Counted from the stretch's first letter, positions 36,271-46,095 are shown. The stretch: 64,000 nt of DNA from an uncultured bacterium (GCA_947574055.1 CANPIC010000012.1:1-64000); one strand, 5' to 3'. Numbers and translations: made by a program. The notes: a model not told the origin generated them from the sequence alone.

Positions 36271-36483
36271 AAAAATCCCTCTCCTTCCTGTTTGCCTGCC
36301 TTAAAGTAATTTGGGAATCACTCGGCTCTGGCGAGTGACTGCTATTATTATACTATTTATTGGACAAAATTGCTATAAAAATTTTATTTTGACAAAAATA
36401 TTTGTATAGTTTGGCCGATGCGGCGGCGCCCTTTTCCCTCGTTTTCTTCTTTTGTTTCCCCCTGCTCTTACACGCTTCATACA

Positions 36484-36512
36484 TTGACTTACTCTTTCCG
36501 GTAAGGTATACT
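36484..36512 (+). promoter_or_regulatory. Promoter of the purC-purF-purB operon
   Basis: -35 TTGACT (36484-36489), 17 bp spacer, -10 TATACT (36507-36512), 67 nt before the purC start. The remaining 36271-36578 gap is AT-rich with no gene. Confidence 0.75.
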
Positions 36513-36578
36513 TTATGCTGTCGGACACTTATTTATTATGAAAAAATGACTATCGCACGAAAGGTACAGGGTGAAGGA

Positions 36579-37283
36579 ATGAAGAAACTGGAACAGCTCT
36601 ATGAGGGAAAAGCAAAAAAGGTATTTAAGACAGAAGATCCGGATGTACTGATTGTAGATTACAAGGATGATGCCACTGCATTTAACGGTGAGAAAAAAGG
36701 GACCATCGTGGGCAAGGGCGTGATCAACAACCGTATGACAAATCACGTATTCAGACTGTTGGAAGAGAAGGGTGTGCCGACGCATCTGATTGAGGAGCTC
36801 AGCGACAGGGAGACAGCTGTGAAGAAGGTGGAGATCGTACCGCTGGAGGTTATTATCCGGAATGTGGCGGCGGGCAGTTTTTCAAAACGTCTGGGAGTTG
36901 CGGAAGGCACACCTTTCAAAGAGCCGACCGTAGAATTCAGTTATAAAAACGATGAACTGGGAGATCCGTTGATTAACTCTTATTTTGCCGTGGCGCTTGG
37001 TCTGGCAACATGGGAAGAGATTGAGACGATCAAAAAATATGCATTTCAGGTAAATGACGTACTGAAGGAGTATTTCCTGCAGGCAGATATCAAACTGATT
37101 GATTTTAAGATTGAATTTGGGCGATATCACGGGCAGATTATCCTTGCAGACGAGACTTCACCGGACACATGCCGTCTCTGGGATGTGCATACTAATGAAA
37201 AACTGGATAAAGACAGATTCCGCCGGGATCTGGGCAATGTTGAGGAAGCGTATAACGAAGTATTCAAACGTCTGGGGTTATAA
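36579..37283 (+). CDS. purC: SAICAR synthetase
   Basis: Phosphoribosylaminoimidazole-succinocarboxamide synthase, joining CAIR and aspartate with ATP in purine synthesis. 234 residues, the standard single-domain length. Seen: [54 protein letters not shown] and [15 protein letters not shown]. The start codon ATG 36579 gives the normal N-terminus; the open frame upstream is not homologous. First gene of a pur operon with purF and purB. Confidence 0.97.
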   Translation: MKKLEQLYEGKAKKVFKTEDPDVLIVDYKDDATAFNGEKKGTIVGKGVINNRMTNHVFRLLEEKGVPTHLIEELSDRETAVKKVEIVPLEVIIRNVAAGSFSKRLGVAEGTPFKEPTVEFSYKNDELGDPLINSYFAVALGLATWEEIETIKKYAFQVNDVLKEYFLQADIKLIDFKIEFGRYHGQIILADETSPDTCRLWDVHTNEKLDKDRFRRDLGNVEEAYNEVFKRLGL

Positions 37284-37310
37284 ACGGCAATGGCAGAAAG
37301 AGTGAATCTA

Positions 37311-38735
37311 ATGACGGAAGAGACGGACAAACTGCGGGAAGAATGTGGTGTGTTCGGTATGTATGATTTTGACGGCGGTGATGTGGCTTCTTCTATTTAT
37401 TATGGATTGTATGCGCTTCAGCACAGAGGGCAGGAAAGCTGTGGCATTGCAGTCAGCGATACGGACGGCCCCAATAAGATTCTGAATTTCCGCGATATGG
37501 GACTTCTGAATGAATCCTTCACTCCGGAAACCCTGGCAGGGCTGAAAGGAGATATCGGGGTAGGGCATGTCCGCTATTCCACGGCGGGCAGTTCTGTACG
37601 GGAAAATGCCCAGCCCCTGGTGCTGAATTATGTGAAAGGTACGTTGGGGCTTGCACATAACGGCAATCTGATCAATGCGCCGGAACTGCGCCGGGAACTG
37701 GAATATACGGGTGCCATTTTTCAGACAACCATTGATTCCGAGGTGATTGCCTATCATATCGCCAGGGAACGGCTGAATTCCAAATCGGTGGAAGAGGCGG
37801 TAGGCCGGGCGATGAAGAAGATCAAAGGTGCCTATTCCCTGATCGTTATGTCGCCGAGGAAACTGATCGGGGCCAGAGATCCGTTTGGCTTTCGTCCGCT
37901 ATGTATTGGCAGACGCGACAATGCCTATGTGCTGGCATCGGAAACCTGTGCCCTGGATACGATTGGCGCCAGATTTGTCAGAGATGTGGAGCCGGGAGAG
38001 ATCGTGACCATTTCCCCGGAAAAAGGAATCGAATCTGACAGAAGCCTTTGTATCCCCGAGGAACAACATGCCCGCTGCGTTTTTGAATATATTTATTTTG
38101 CAAGACCTGACAGCTACCTGGACGGGTTCAGTGTCTATAATTCCAGGATGTTGGCCGGCAAGTTCCTGGCCATAGATTCTCCGGTGGACGCCGATCTGGT
38201 GGTGGGGGTACCGGAATCGGGGAATTATGCTGCCATGGGTTATGCCATGCAGTCGGGAATCCCGTACGGACAGGCCTTTGTCAAAAATTCCTATGTGGGC
38301 CGCACCTTTATCAAACCGGGTCAAAAGAGCCGGGAGAGCAGTGTGCAGGTCAAGCTGAATCCGCTGCGGGAAGTGGTGGCCGGCAAACGGATTATTATGA
38401 TAGATGATTCTATCGTACGGGGGACTACATCGGACAGGATCGTGAAGATGCTGCGGGATGCCGGAGCCAGAGAGGTGCATATGCGTGTGGGAGCACCGCC
38501 GTTTCTCTGGCCCTGCTATTTTGGCACGGATATTCCGGCCAGAGAGCAGCTGATCGCCCATAACAAAACGGTGGAAGAAATCAGTGAGATCATCGGTACG
38601 GATTCTCTGGCGTATCTTCGTCTGGAGCGTCTGCCGGAGATTGCCAATGGCCTGGGCATCTGCCAGGGATGTTTCACAGGTGTCTATCCGCTGGATCCGC
38701 CGGGTGAGGATATCAGAGGAGAGTTTGAGCGGTAA
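37311..38735 (+). CDS. purF: Amidophosphoribosyltransferase
   Basis: First committed enzyme of purine synthesis (PRPP + glutamine to phosphoribosylamine). The N-terminal class II glutaminase has its nucleophile in EECGVFG; an 11-residue propeptide precedes that Cys. Others: VGHVRYSTAG, LAHNGNL; then the PRTase domain with IIMIDDSIVRGTTS (PRPP loop). The cysteines CVF (residue ~243) and CQGC near the C-terminus fit the 4Fe-4S type of B. subtilis PurF. ATG 37311 has an AGAAAGAG site; ATG 37290 has none. Confidence 0.96.
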   Translation: MTEETDKLREECGVFGMYDFDGGDVASSIYYGLYALQHRGQESCGIAVSDTDGPNKILNFRDMGLLNESFTPETLAGLKGDIGVGHVRYSTAGSSVRENAQPLVLNYVKGTLGLAHNGNLINAPELRRELEYTGAIFQTTIDSEVIAYHIARERLNSKSVEEAVGRAMKKIKGAYSLIVMSPRKLIGARDPFGFRPLCIGRRDNAYVLASETCALDTIGARFVRDVEPGEIVTISPEKGIESDRSLCIPEEQHARCVFEYIYFARPDSYLDGFSVYNSRMLAGKFLAIDSPVDADLVVGVPESGNYAAMGYAMQSGIPYGQAFVKNSYVGRTFIKPGQKSRESSVQVKLNPLREVVAGKRIIMIDDSIVRGTTSDRIVKMLRDAGAREVHMRVGAPPFLWPCYFGTDIPAREQLIAHNKTVEEISEIIGTDSLAYLRLERLPEIANGLGICQGCFTGVYPLDPPGEDIRGEFER

Positions 38736-38775
38736 GCGCAGGACGCTGTACGCAGTCAGGGAAAAGGAGGATTTC

Positions 38776-40209
38776 ATGAGTACGGACAGATACAACAGCC
38801 CTCTTTCCGAGCGGTATGCGAGCAAAGAGATGCAGTATATATTTTCACCGGATATGAAGTTTAAAACATGGCGCAGGCTCTGGATCGCGCTGGCAGAAAC
38901 GGAAAAAGAGCTGGGACTGCCCATTACGCAGGAGCAGATCGACGAACTGAAAGCGCATGCGGAAGAGATTAATTATGATGTGGCGAGGGCCAGGGAAAGA
39001 GAAGTGCGCCATGATGTGATGAGTCATGTGTACGCCTATGGTGTCCAGTGCCCGGCCGCGAAAGGAATCATTCATTTAGGTGCTACATCCTGTTATGTAG
39101 GGGATAATACAGATATTATTATCATGAGGGAGGCTCTTCTACTGATCAAAAAGAAGCTGGTCAACGTGATCAGTGAACTGGCAGCTTTTGCCTCCCAATA
39201 TAAGGCGCTGCCCACACTGGCCTTTACGCACTTCCAGCCGGCTCAGCCCACGACAGTGGGAAAGCGTGCCGCGTTGTGGCTGCAGGAATTTTGTCTGGAT
39301 CTGGAAGATGTGGATTATGTGCTGGGAGGCCTGAAACTGCTCGGCTCCAAAGGCACCACCGGCACGCAGGCATCATTTCTGGAACTGTTTGACGGCGATC
39401 AGGATACCGTGGACCGGATTGATCCCATGATTGCAGAGAAGATGGGATTCTCCCGGTGTTATCCGGTATCGGGCCAGACCTATTCCAGAAAGGTGGATAC
39501 AAGAGTGGCCAATGTACTGGCGGGCATTGCGGCCAGTGCGCATAAAATGAGTAACGATATCCGTCTCTTGCAGCATCTCAAAGAGGTGGAGGAGCCTTTT
39601 GAAAAGAATCAGATCGGTTCTTCGGCCATGGCATATAAACGCAATCCCATGCGCAGTGAACGGATCGCCTCCCTGAGCCGCTATGTAATGATTGACGCGC
39701 TTAATCCGGCTATTACTTCCGCCACACAGTGGTTTGAGCGGACCCTGGATGATTCGGCCAATAAACGCCTTTCGATACCGGAAGGTTTTCTGGCTGCAGA
39801 TGGTATTTTAGATCTGTGTCTGAATGTGGTGGACGGACTGGTGGTATATCCCAAGGTAATCGAAAAGCGGCTGCGCAGCGAACTGCCTTTTATGGCGACG
39901 GAAAATATCATGATGGATGCAGTGAAAGCGGGCGGGGACAGGCAGGAATTGCATGAAAAGATCCGGACACTGTCCATGCAGGCGGGCAGAAGGGTGAAAG
40001 AAGAAGGCGGAGAGAATAATCTGCTGGAACTGATCGCAGCAGATCCGGACTTCCCCATGACACTGGAAGAACTGCAAAAGACGATGGAGCCTTCCCGCTA
40101 TGTGGGGCGGGCCAGAGAGCAGGTAGAGGCTTTTTTGAAAGAAGTGATTGATCCGATCCTGGAAGAAAACCGGCAGCTGCTGGGAATGAAGGCACAGATC
40201 GGAGTATAG
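38776..40209 (+). CDS. purB: Adenylosuccinate lyase
   Basis: Cleaves SAICAR and adenylosuccinate, releasing fumarate. 477 residues, the eukaryote-like long form. Seen: YNSPLSERYASKEMQYIFSP, HLGATSCYVGDNTDI, AFTHFQPAQPTTVGKR and the fumarase-superfamily signature loop in IGSSAMAYKRNPMRSE (~275-290). AAAGGAGG site at 38763. It ends the pur operon. Confidence 0.97.
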   Translation: MSTDRYNSPLSERYASKEMQYIFSPDMKFKTWRRLWIALAETEKELGLPITQEQIDELKAHAEEINYDVARAREREVRHDVMSHVYAYGVQCPAAKGIIHLGATSCYVGDNTDIIIMREALLLIKKKLVNVISELAAFASQYKALPTLAFTHFQPAQPTTVGKRAALWLQEFCLDLEDVDYVLGGLKLLGSKGTTGTQASFLELFDGDQDTVDRIDPMIAEKMGFSRCYPVSGQTYSRKVDTRVANVLAGIAASAHKMSNDIRLLQHLKEVEEPFEKNQIGSSAMAYKRNPMRSERIASLSRYVMIDALNPAITSATQWFERTLDDSANKRLSIPEGFLAADGILDLCLNVVDGLVVYPKVIEKRLRSELPFMATENIMMDAVKAGGDRQELHEKIRTLSMQAGRRVKEEGGENNLLELIAADPDFPMTLEELQKTMEPSRYVGRAREQVEAFLKEVIDPILEENRQLLGMKAQIGV

Positions 40210-40232
40210 CAGGGAAAAATGATCTTTATAAG

Positions 40233-40282
40233 CGGGTATCTGCCAGATGCTTCGTACAGGCGGCGGATACCCGGGTTATTTT
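40233..40282 (+). terminator. Possible terminator after purB
   Basis: Arms GGGTATC and GATACCC (40234-40240 with 40266-40272) around a 25-nt loop, then GGGTTATTTTG. The long loop lowers confidence. Confidence 0.45.
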
Positions 40283-40315
40283 GCAAGTAGTTGTCAGCAG
40301 CCAGGAGAACATCTG

Positions 40316-40678
40316 TCATTCCTGTTTACGGATATCATTTTGAAGGCGTTGTGACAACATATCCTTCATCATATCCGAGTTGCATTTCTCGATAAGGGCC
40401 TGGAAGTCCTCTATCGCTTCCGGCGAAAAAGTGCTTTCTATACAATGCAAAAATGACCATTCTATTCCGGCCATGTGATCGGTGGGGCAGCACCTGATCA
40501 GAATTTCCGCCTCTTCCTTTGTAACCGGTCGGGTGATAGAATCTACCGCGTCTTGATATGCATCCCAAAAAGCAAGCGTTTCATCAGAAGGAAATCCTTC
40601 TTCTCCGGGAAACGTCACATCTTCAAAGCCCTCCGGCGGTGCGCCCAATTCTTTTATCTTTAAGACAGCTTCCTGCAT
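40316..40678 (-). CDS. Hypothetical acidic protein, possible immunity protein
   Basis: 120 residues, strongly acidic, all-helical appearance (FPSDETLAFWDAYQDAVDSI, VTKEEAEILIRCCPTDHMAG, FSPEAIEDFQALIEKCNSD). No signal peptide or membrane segment. Not recognised. It precedes (in map order) an SMI1-type gene and another acidic protein on the same strand, a set resembling orphan immunity genes of polymorphic toxin systems. That role is inferred from context. Confidence 0.65.
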   Translation of the reverse strand: MQEAVLKIKELGAPPEGFEDVTFPGEEGFPSDETLAFWDAYQDAVDSITRPVTKEEAEILIRCCPTDHMAGIEWSFLHCIESTFSPEAIEDFQALIEKCNSDMMKDMLSQRLQNDIRKQE

Positions 40679-40817
40679 CGTACATGCCTCTGTTCATTCA
40701 AATTCTCGTTTGCTATTTTTGACCATACCTGCGATTTCCTGTTTCGGCGCGCCGCTGTGACAGCGGCAGATATTTCATTTTTTGATGAATTGCCAACTGG
40801 ACAAACGGGAAGTTGTA

Positions 40818-41237
40818 TTACTCCTCATGAAGATACTCATATAAAAACTTTCCAAAAGTATCCGCAACTGGTGCTGCTTTGCTATAATCATCATTTACTT
40901 CTACAACAGGACATTCCCCATTGTTCCTTTTTTCTGTATCCAGACAAATTAAAGTATCATTCCAAAAGCCTATTATGACCAACTTTTCAGGCAACCCCTG
41001 CCTGCGTTCCATTTGTGTGGCTATCACAACATCATCATCTTCCTGATTTGTGATACCAAAGATAATTTCTCCGCCAACATCACCACCGCCAAAATCAGTT
41101 AAAAAAGCCTTGTAGCTTTCAGGAAAAATAACAGATAGCGTGTCCATTACATTTTCTATTTCATATTCAGAAACACCGCCAACAAATTCGGTAGCATCCA
41201 TATCCATAATTTCTTTTGCTTTTTTGTAATACTTCAT
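40818..41237 (-). CDS. SMI1/KNR4-family protein (probable immunity protein)
   Basis: 139 residues matching the SMI1/KNR4 fold, a frequent immunity-protein family. It starts MKYYKKAKEIMDM. The helical N-terminus GVSEYEIENVMDTLSVIFPE is followed by the hallmark SYKAFLTDFGGGDVGGEIIFG, then strands EKLVIIGFWNDTLICLD and PVVEVNDDYSKAAPVADTFG. ATG 41237 follows a GGGGGG-rich site. No toxin gene is in the window. Confidence 0.85.
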   Translation of the reverse strand: MKYYKKAKEIMDMDATEFVGGVSEYEIENVMDTLSVIFPESYKAFLTDFGGGDVGGEIIFGITNQEDDDVVIATQMERRQGLPEKLVIIGFWNDTLICLDTEKRNNGECPVVEVNDDYSKAAPVADTFGKFLYEYLHEE

Positions 41238-41317
41238 AATACCCCCCATAAAGTGCCGCTTGTATTTGCAGTGGCTGTAGTTGACAGTACATGTAGTTGT
41301 CTCCGTCATTGCTTTGT

Positions 41318-41809
41318 TTATGCAAGCAGTTCTTTTCTCAGTTCTTCACAGATTGCGGCCATCTCCAGCATGCCCTCTGCGGATTCCATTTCACTTAAAT
41401 CGTAAGCAAGTGGCGCGGATACAAAAGCAAGGAGCGCTTTATTTATTCGCTTCAGTTCACCGGCGGTGGCTGTGATCCGGATTTCGCTGGTGGCCTCTTC
41501 GTCGAAATTATCGGACAATTCAGACAGATCGACTGTTCCGTTTACCTTACATTCCAGTAACATAGCAGCAAGATCGGTGATCAGATCAATGGCATAATGA
41601 ATCTCCATCTCCCAGCCTTCGGAATCGGTGAAAATCAGGGGAATCTCGGGATGACGGAAATCGTCCTGCAGCTTATCCAATCCAAAATCGGCAAATATCT
41701 CTTCCACGGAAAATTCTTCTTTTTGCTTTCCAGCCAGATATTCCACAAGCGTCAGGCTGTCGTCGGTAGTGCCAATATAGTGATTCCAGTATTTCTCTGT
41801 TATGTACAT
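41318..41809 (-). CDS. Hypothetical acidic protein, possible immunity protein
   Basis: 163 residues, acidic, soluble, starting MYITEKYWNHYIGTTDDSLT, with FSVEEIFADFGLDKLQDDFR and PLIFTDSEGWEMEIHYAIDLITDLAAMLLE. Strong AGGAGGAAG site. Not recognised as a named family; size, charge and clustering with an SMI1 gene suggest an immunity protein. The gap 41810-42029 contains nothing I can support. Confidence 0.65.
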   Translation of the reverse strand: MYITEKYWNHYIGTTDDSLTLVEYLAGKQKEEFSVEEIFADFGLDKLQDDFRHPEIPLIFTDSEGWEMEIHYAIDLITDLAAMLLECKVNGTVDLSELSDNFDEEATSEIRITATAGELKRINKALLAFVSAPLAYDLSEMESAEGMLEMAAICEELRKELLA

Positions 41810-42029
41810 TTACTTCCTCCTGCCGGTGTCTATGCCGGTACAATCTGCTGAACAATGAAAGAATGAATCAGTATCCTGATGATAGAGATTATATCATAGC
41901 CATGAGCCTGATTTCATTAACTTTTCTTTAATTTTGCCGTCGGGGTAAAGAATGAGAGCAGCAAAAACGATTGCCCAAGCAGGCGAGAGAACTATTAAAG
42001 GTTCTTTTTAATCTGATACAGGCTTAAAA

Positions 42030-42443
42030 TCAGCCCACCAGATCAGAGGCGGCGGTATTTGTCAAGGGAGATGATTTTGCCGTGTTTTCCAGCTGTGACT
42101 TTCGCAGTTTGATACTTAGGATTTCCAGAAGTTCTTCCTGATCCCGGGGAGAGAGTTGCTGAAAGCCCTGAAGGAGTGTCCGGGCAGCGGTATTTTCAAT
42201 GCCGGAAAAGCATGGATTCTCCGAGTGAGGAGAAAGTCCGGTCAGCATCCAGTCAACCGAACATTGAAGTATGTTTGAAAGGTGAACAAGTGTAGAGGCC
42301 GACGGAAGGCGGTTTCCGTTTTCGATATCACTGAGATTACCGGAGGAAATCCCGGTGGCAGCTTTGATATCGAGCTGAGTCAGCCCCAGTTCCTTTCTTC
42401 TTTTTCTGATTCTTTTGCCGATGGCCTGTCCATTCAGATCCAT
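42030..42443 (-). CDS. XRE-family transcriptional regulator
   Basis: 137 residues. Helix-turn-helix at ~8-66 (IGKRIRKRRKELGLTQLDIK, GISSGNLSDIENGNRLPSAS, HLSNILQCSVDWMLTG), then a helical tail with FQQLSPRDQEELLEILSIKL. GGAGGCGG site. A consensus promoter with a palindromic spacer is divergent, 44 bp upstream, and probably its target. Confidence 0.9.
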   Translation of the reverse strand: MDLNGQAIGKRIRKRRKELGLTQLDIKAATGISSGNLSDIENGNRLPSASTLVHLSNILQCSVDWMLTGLSPHSENPCFSGIENTAARTLLQGFQQLSPRDQEELLEILSIKLRKSQLENTAKSSPLTNTAASDLVG

Positions 42444-42486
42444 ATCCGCCTCCTGCTGCCGTTTTCCGGTGATTGGATAAAAGAGA

Positions 42487-42515
42487 TTGACATTCTCCTT
42501 TTAAGGAGATATACT
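42487..42515 (+). promoter_or_regulatory. Promoter with palindromic operator in its spacer
   Basis: -35 TTGACA (42487-42492), 17 bp spacer, -10 TATACT (42510-42515). The spacer holds the palindrome TCTCCTT-TT-AAGGAGA (42494-42509), a likely site for the divergent XRE protein. Confidence 0.72.
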
Positions 42516-42813
42516 GTACTTAGAAAGAGTTATGCATGATGGATCCGGATCGGAAACCACGGTCATAACTTTGTTATCATATCAGATTCTCGGGAATATC
42601 ACAAGAGCCGGAACTCTCCGGCAAAGCAGGAACGTCGCCCGGTTCAGGGCAGAAGTAAGAAGGTAGTTTACTGGGGGAGCGGGTGCAGTATACAAGGTAT
42701 CACCGGGATATGCAGCACCTGCCAGTTTACAAAGAGAAGGCCGGCCGCCTTATATGGCTGTCATATCCCATGCAGATCGGTATGCCGCAGATAATTCTAA
42801 AACGAACTATTTG
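42516..42813 (+). other. Transcribed region of unclear content
   Basis: Downstream of a consensus promoter but without a clear gene. A 44-codon frame (42532-42666, MHDGSGSETTVITLLSYQIL...) has a weak AAAGAG site and no recognisable character. It could also be a long leader for the MATE gene or a small RNA. Confidence 0.25.
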
Positions 42814-42842
42814 TTGTCAATATTTCAAATCTGGTGTATGAT
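42814..42842 (+). promoter_or_regulatory. Promoter of the MATE transporter gene
   Basis: -35 TTGTCA (42814-42819), 17 bp spacer, -10 TATGAT (42837-42842). Confidence 0.7.
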
Positions 42843-42886
42843 ATGCTACATGACGTAAATCATAAAGCATATAAGGAGATGGACAT

Positions 42887-44245
42887 ATGGCAGATGTGCA
42901 AAAAGCGGGCCTGTTTGAGAGTATGCCCGTGCCACAGGCGGTGGCAAGGCTGGCTGTTCCCACAATCATCAGTTCTCTGGTGATGATTATTTACAATATG
43001 GCGGATACGTATTTTGTAGGGATGTTGAATGATCCGGTGCAGAATGCGGCGGTGGCACTGGCCGGGCCGGTGCTGCTGGCGTTTAATGCAATTAATAATC
43101 TGTTTGGCGTCGGGAGTTCGAGCATGATGAGCCGGGCGCTGGGGCGTAAAGACTATGACACAGTATACAGAAGCAGTGCGTTCGGGTTTTATTCCGCACT
43201 GCTTTGTGGTATTGTGTTTTCTCTGTTATGTACAGTGTTTCAGGCGCCTTTGCTGGTTATGCTGGGGGCGGATACGCAGACGGCGGCTGTCACGGCCGGT
43301 TATATGAAATGGACAGTGAGTTTCGGTGCGGCGCCGGCTATCCTTAATGTGGTGCTGGCCTATCTGGTGCGCTCGGAGGGCAATTCTTTTCATGCCAGTG
43401 TGGGGACGATGAGCGGTTGTCTGCTGAATATTGTGCTCGATCCTGTCTTTATCCTTCCCCAGGGGCTTGCGATGGGGGCGGCCGGTGCAGCACTGGCGAC
43501 GTTTCTTTCTAACTGTGTGGCCTGTCTGTATTTCTTTGTGTTGTTATTGATCAGGAGAAAACAGACTTTTATCAGTCTGAGTCCCCGCCGGCTGCAGCTG
43601 CGCAGGGAGGTGGTACTGGGCGTGTGTGCGGTGGGCGTTCCGGCATCCATTCAGAATCTTCTGAATGTGACAGGGATGACGATTCTGAACAATTTTACTT
43701 CCGCATTTGGCGCGGATGCCATAGCAGCGATGGGTATCACGCAGAAGATTTATATGATACCCATGTATGTGGCACTGGGACTTTCGCAGGGGATCATGCC
43801 GCTGATCAGTTACAATTATTCCTGTAAGAATTATAAGAGAATGAAGGATACCCTGTTTTTTACGATGAAAATCACGCTGATTTTTATGGCTGTGGTGACG
43901 GTACTCTTTTATCTGGGCGCGGGTGTTCTGACAGGGGCTTTTATGAAGGATGTACAGGTGGTGGCATATGGGACAAGGTTTATGCGGGGATTTTGCCTGG
44001 GGCTTATTTTTTTATGTGTGGACTTTATCGCAGTCGGTGTGTTCCAGGCGACCGGAAAAGGGAAAGAGGCATTGCTGTTTGCCATTATGCGCAAAATCGT
44101 GCTGGAAATCCCGGCTCTCTATGTGCTGAACTGGCTGTTTCCGCTATATGGACTGGCTTATGCGCAGTTTGTTGCGGAAGTGGTACTGGCGGTTGCTGCT
44201 GTCTGGGTATTGACACGCATGTTCAGGAAACTGACAAAACAATAA
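42887..44245 (+). CDS. MATE-family multidrug/Na+ antiporter
   Basis: A 452-residue exporter of the MATE family with twelve membrane helices in two repeated halves. N-terminal MPVPQAVARLAVPTIISSLV, YNMADTYFVGML, SRALGRKDYDTVYRSS; second half GVPASIQNLLNVTGMTILNN, GLSQGIMPLISYNYSCKNYKRM and FQATGKGKEALL. AAGGAGATG site. Substrate not predictable. Monocistronic, with its own promoter and terminator. Confidence 0.94.
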   Translation: MADVQKAGLFESMPVPQAVARLAVPTIISSLVMIIYNMADTYFVGMLNDPVQNAAVALAGPVLLAFNAINNLFGVGSSSMMSRALGRKDYDTVYRSSAFGFYSALLCGIVFSLLCTVFQAPLLVMLGADTQTAAVTAGYMKWTVSFGAAPAILNVVLAYLVRSEGNSFHASVGTMSGCLLNIVLDPVFILPQGLAMGAAGAALATFLSNCVACLYFFVLLLIRRKQTFISLSPRRLQLRREVVLGVCAVGVPASIQNLLNVTGMTILNNFTSAFGADAIAAMGITQKIYMIPMYVALGLSQGIMPLISYNYSCKNYKRMKDTLFFTMKITLIFMAVVTVLFYLGAGVLTGAFMKDVQVVAYGTRFMRGFCLGLIFLCVDFIAVGVFQATGKGKEALLFAIMRKIVLEIPALYVLNWLFPLYGLAYAQFVAEVVLAVAAVWVLTRMFRKLTKQ

Positions 44246-44263
44246 GCACGCTGAAGTGATCTA

Positions 44264-44298
44264 ACAGGGGAGACTTTTCATGTCTCCCCTGTTGTTTT
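44264..44298 (+). terminator. Terminator of the MATE gene
   Basis: Stem ACAGGGGAGAC / GTCTCCCCTGT (44264-44274 with 44282-44292) then TGTTTT. Confidence 0.85.
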
Positions 44299-44380
44299 GC
44301 CATTTGCCTGCCTTTTTGCACTGCTCGTTCTTGCGCAGACTTGCAGATTGTTCTATAATTGAGTAAAAGAAGAGGAAGGA

Positions 44381-45292
44381 GTGGGGGATTTGGAAGTGAA
44401 TGATCTGGAAAGCCCTGAGGTATTCAGAAAGTCGGCTACGGCCACCGATGATGCGCGTGATGCAGGGCTGCAAACACCGGATGATATCGTACGTTATGAT
44501 AACATACGTTATGGCGAAGATGACAAATGGAACCTTCTTGATGTGTATCATTTAAAAGGAGTAGGGGCTCCGCAGCCTGCCATTGTCAGTATACACGGAG
44601 GCGGATGGGTCTACGGGGATAAGGAACGTTATCAGTTTTATTGTATGAATCTGGCCCAGAGAGGCTTTACTGTGGTAAACTTTACCTATCGTCTGGCACC
44701 GGAACATATTTTTCCGGCGGCGCTGGAGGATGTGAATCGTGTGTTTGTGTGGATCGCGGAACACGCAGAGGAATATTGCATTGATAAAGAGCGTTTGTTT
44801 GTGGTGGGAGATTCCGCGGGAGGACAGCTGGCGAGTCAGTATCTGGCACTCCTGACAGATGAGACATACAGAAAACTGTTCGCATTTACCGTACCTGATA
44901 AACAGGTTAGGGTACGGGGCGCCGGGCTGAACTGTGGTGTATATGATACGAAACAGGATATTCTGGACAATGAAAATGGACTCCTGCAATATTATCTTGC
45001 CTGTAAAGCAGAGGAATATCTGGAAGAGATGGATACGATCTCTCATATAACTGATCAGTTTCCCCCTTCCTTTATCATGACCTGCTGCCATGACTTTTTA
45101 CGGCATCATGGAGAGCCCATGTACCGGCTGCTGCTGGAAAAGGGCGTAAAATGCTGTTACCGCCTGTATGGCAGCGAAGATCGCCCGGAGATCGGCCACG
45201 TCTTTCATCTGGACATACGGCTTCCGGAAGCGAAACTGTGCAATGACGAGGAATGTGACTTTTTCAAAGAGATACTGGAGCAGGAAATGTGA
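44381..45292 (+). CDS. Alpha/beta-hydrolase esterase (HSL-like)
   Basis: Serine esterase or lipase of about 300 residues. Oxyanion motif HGGGW (residues ~73-77), nucleophile elbow GDSAGG (Ser ~149) and YRLAPE typical of the hormone-sensitive-lipase family. The catalytic Asp is probably in TCCHDFL and the His in GHVFHLD. No signal peptide. GTG 44381 sits too close to the AGGAAGGA site; TTG 44390 or GTG 44396 are better-spaced starts. Natural substrate unknown. Confidence 0.88.
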   Translation: MGDLEVNDLESPEVFRKSATATDDARDAGLQTPDDIVRYDNIRYGEDDKWNLLDVYHLKGVGAPQPAIVSIHGGGWVYGDKERYQFYCMNLAQRGFTVVNFTYRLAPEHIFPAALEDVNRVFVWIAEHAEEYCIDKERLFVVGDSAGGQLASQYLALLTDETYRKLFAFTVPDKQVRVRGAGLNCGVYDTKQDILDNENGLLQYYLACKAEEYLEEMDTISHITDQFPPSFIMTCCHDFLRHHGEPMYRLLLEKGVKCCYRLYGSEDRPEIGHVFHLDIRLPEAKLCNDEECDFFKEILEQEM

Positions 45293-45381
45293 AACTAAAA
45301 ACAGCATCGAACGCAGCAGCCCCGGGAGTGGAGAACGCGGGCTGAGAAGAGAGATGCGGCACTGGAATAGGAGAACAAAAA

Positions 45382-46095
45382 ATGGCAACATTACCAACAC
45401 CAACACCTCACAATGCGGCCAGGCCGGGAGATATCGCCAAGACGGTTTTGATGCCGGGCGATCCGCTGCGGGCTAAATATATTGCAGAGACCTATCTGGA
45501 AGATGTGGTATGTTTTAGCACGGTACGCAATATGCTGGGTTATACAGGGACATATAAAGGGAAGCGGATTTCCGTGATGGGCAGCGGTATGGGGATCCCT
45601 TCGATCGGGATTTATTCTTATGAATTGTATCATTTTTATGATGTGGAAAGTATCATACGCATCGGTTCCGCCGGAGGATATGCGGATGATCTGCAGGTGA
45701 TGGATATTGTGATCGGTATGGGGGCATGTACCAATTCGAATTATGTCCACCAGTTTGATTTACCGGGACTTTTTGCTCCCATAGCAGATTATGAACTGAT
45801 GCAGCGGGCAGTTGATGTGGCAAAAGCCCAGGGAAAAAAGGTGAGAGTGGGTAATATTCTTTCGTCTGATACTTTTTATTGCGACGATCCCACAGAAAAG
45901 GACAGATGGAAAAAGATGGGGGTACTGGCGGTAGAGATGGAAGCTGCCGCTCTGTATATGAATGCGGCGCGGGCCGGGAAAAAGGCGCTGTGTATCCTGA
46001 CCATATCGGATCATCTGTATAAAGAGGAAGAACTGACAGCGGAGCAGCGCCAGACAGGTTTTGGCAGTATGATGGAAATTGCTCTTGCGCTGTAA
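45382..46095 (+). CDS. deoD: Purine-nucleoside phosphorylase
   Basis: Trimer-of-dimers PNP (DeoD type) splitting purine nucleosides with phosphate for salvage. 237 residues, the normal length. Seen: [18 protein letters not shown] (phosphate-site region), [33 protein letters not shown] (base/ribose binding) and the catalytic Asp in TISDHLY. AGGAG site. 89 nt after the esterase gene, possibly one transcript. Confidence 0.95.
   Translation: MATLPTPTPHNAARPGDIAKTVLMPGDPLRAKYIAETYLEDVVCFSTVRNMLGYTGTYKGKRISVMGSGMGIPSIGIYSYELYHFYDVESIIRIGSAGGYADDLQVMDIVIGMGACTNSNYVHQFDLPGLFAPIADYELMQRAVDVAKAQGKKVRVGNILSSDTFYCDDPTEKDRWKKMGVLAVEMEAAALYMNAARAGKKALCILTISDHLYKEEELTAEQRQTGFGSMMEIALAL

Noticed and set aside
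36402-36578. N-terminal extension of purC
   Set aside because: The promoter at 36484-36512 lies inside it and PurC normally begins at [16 protein letters not shown].
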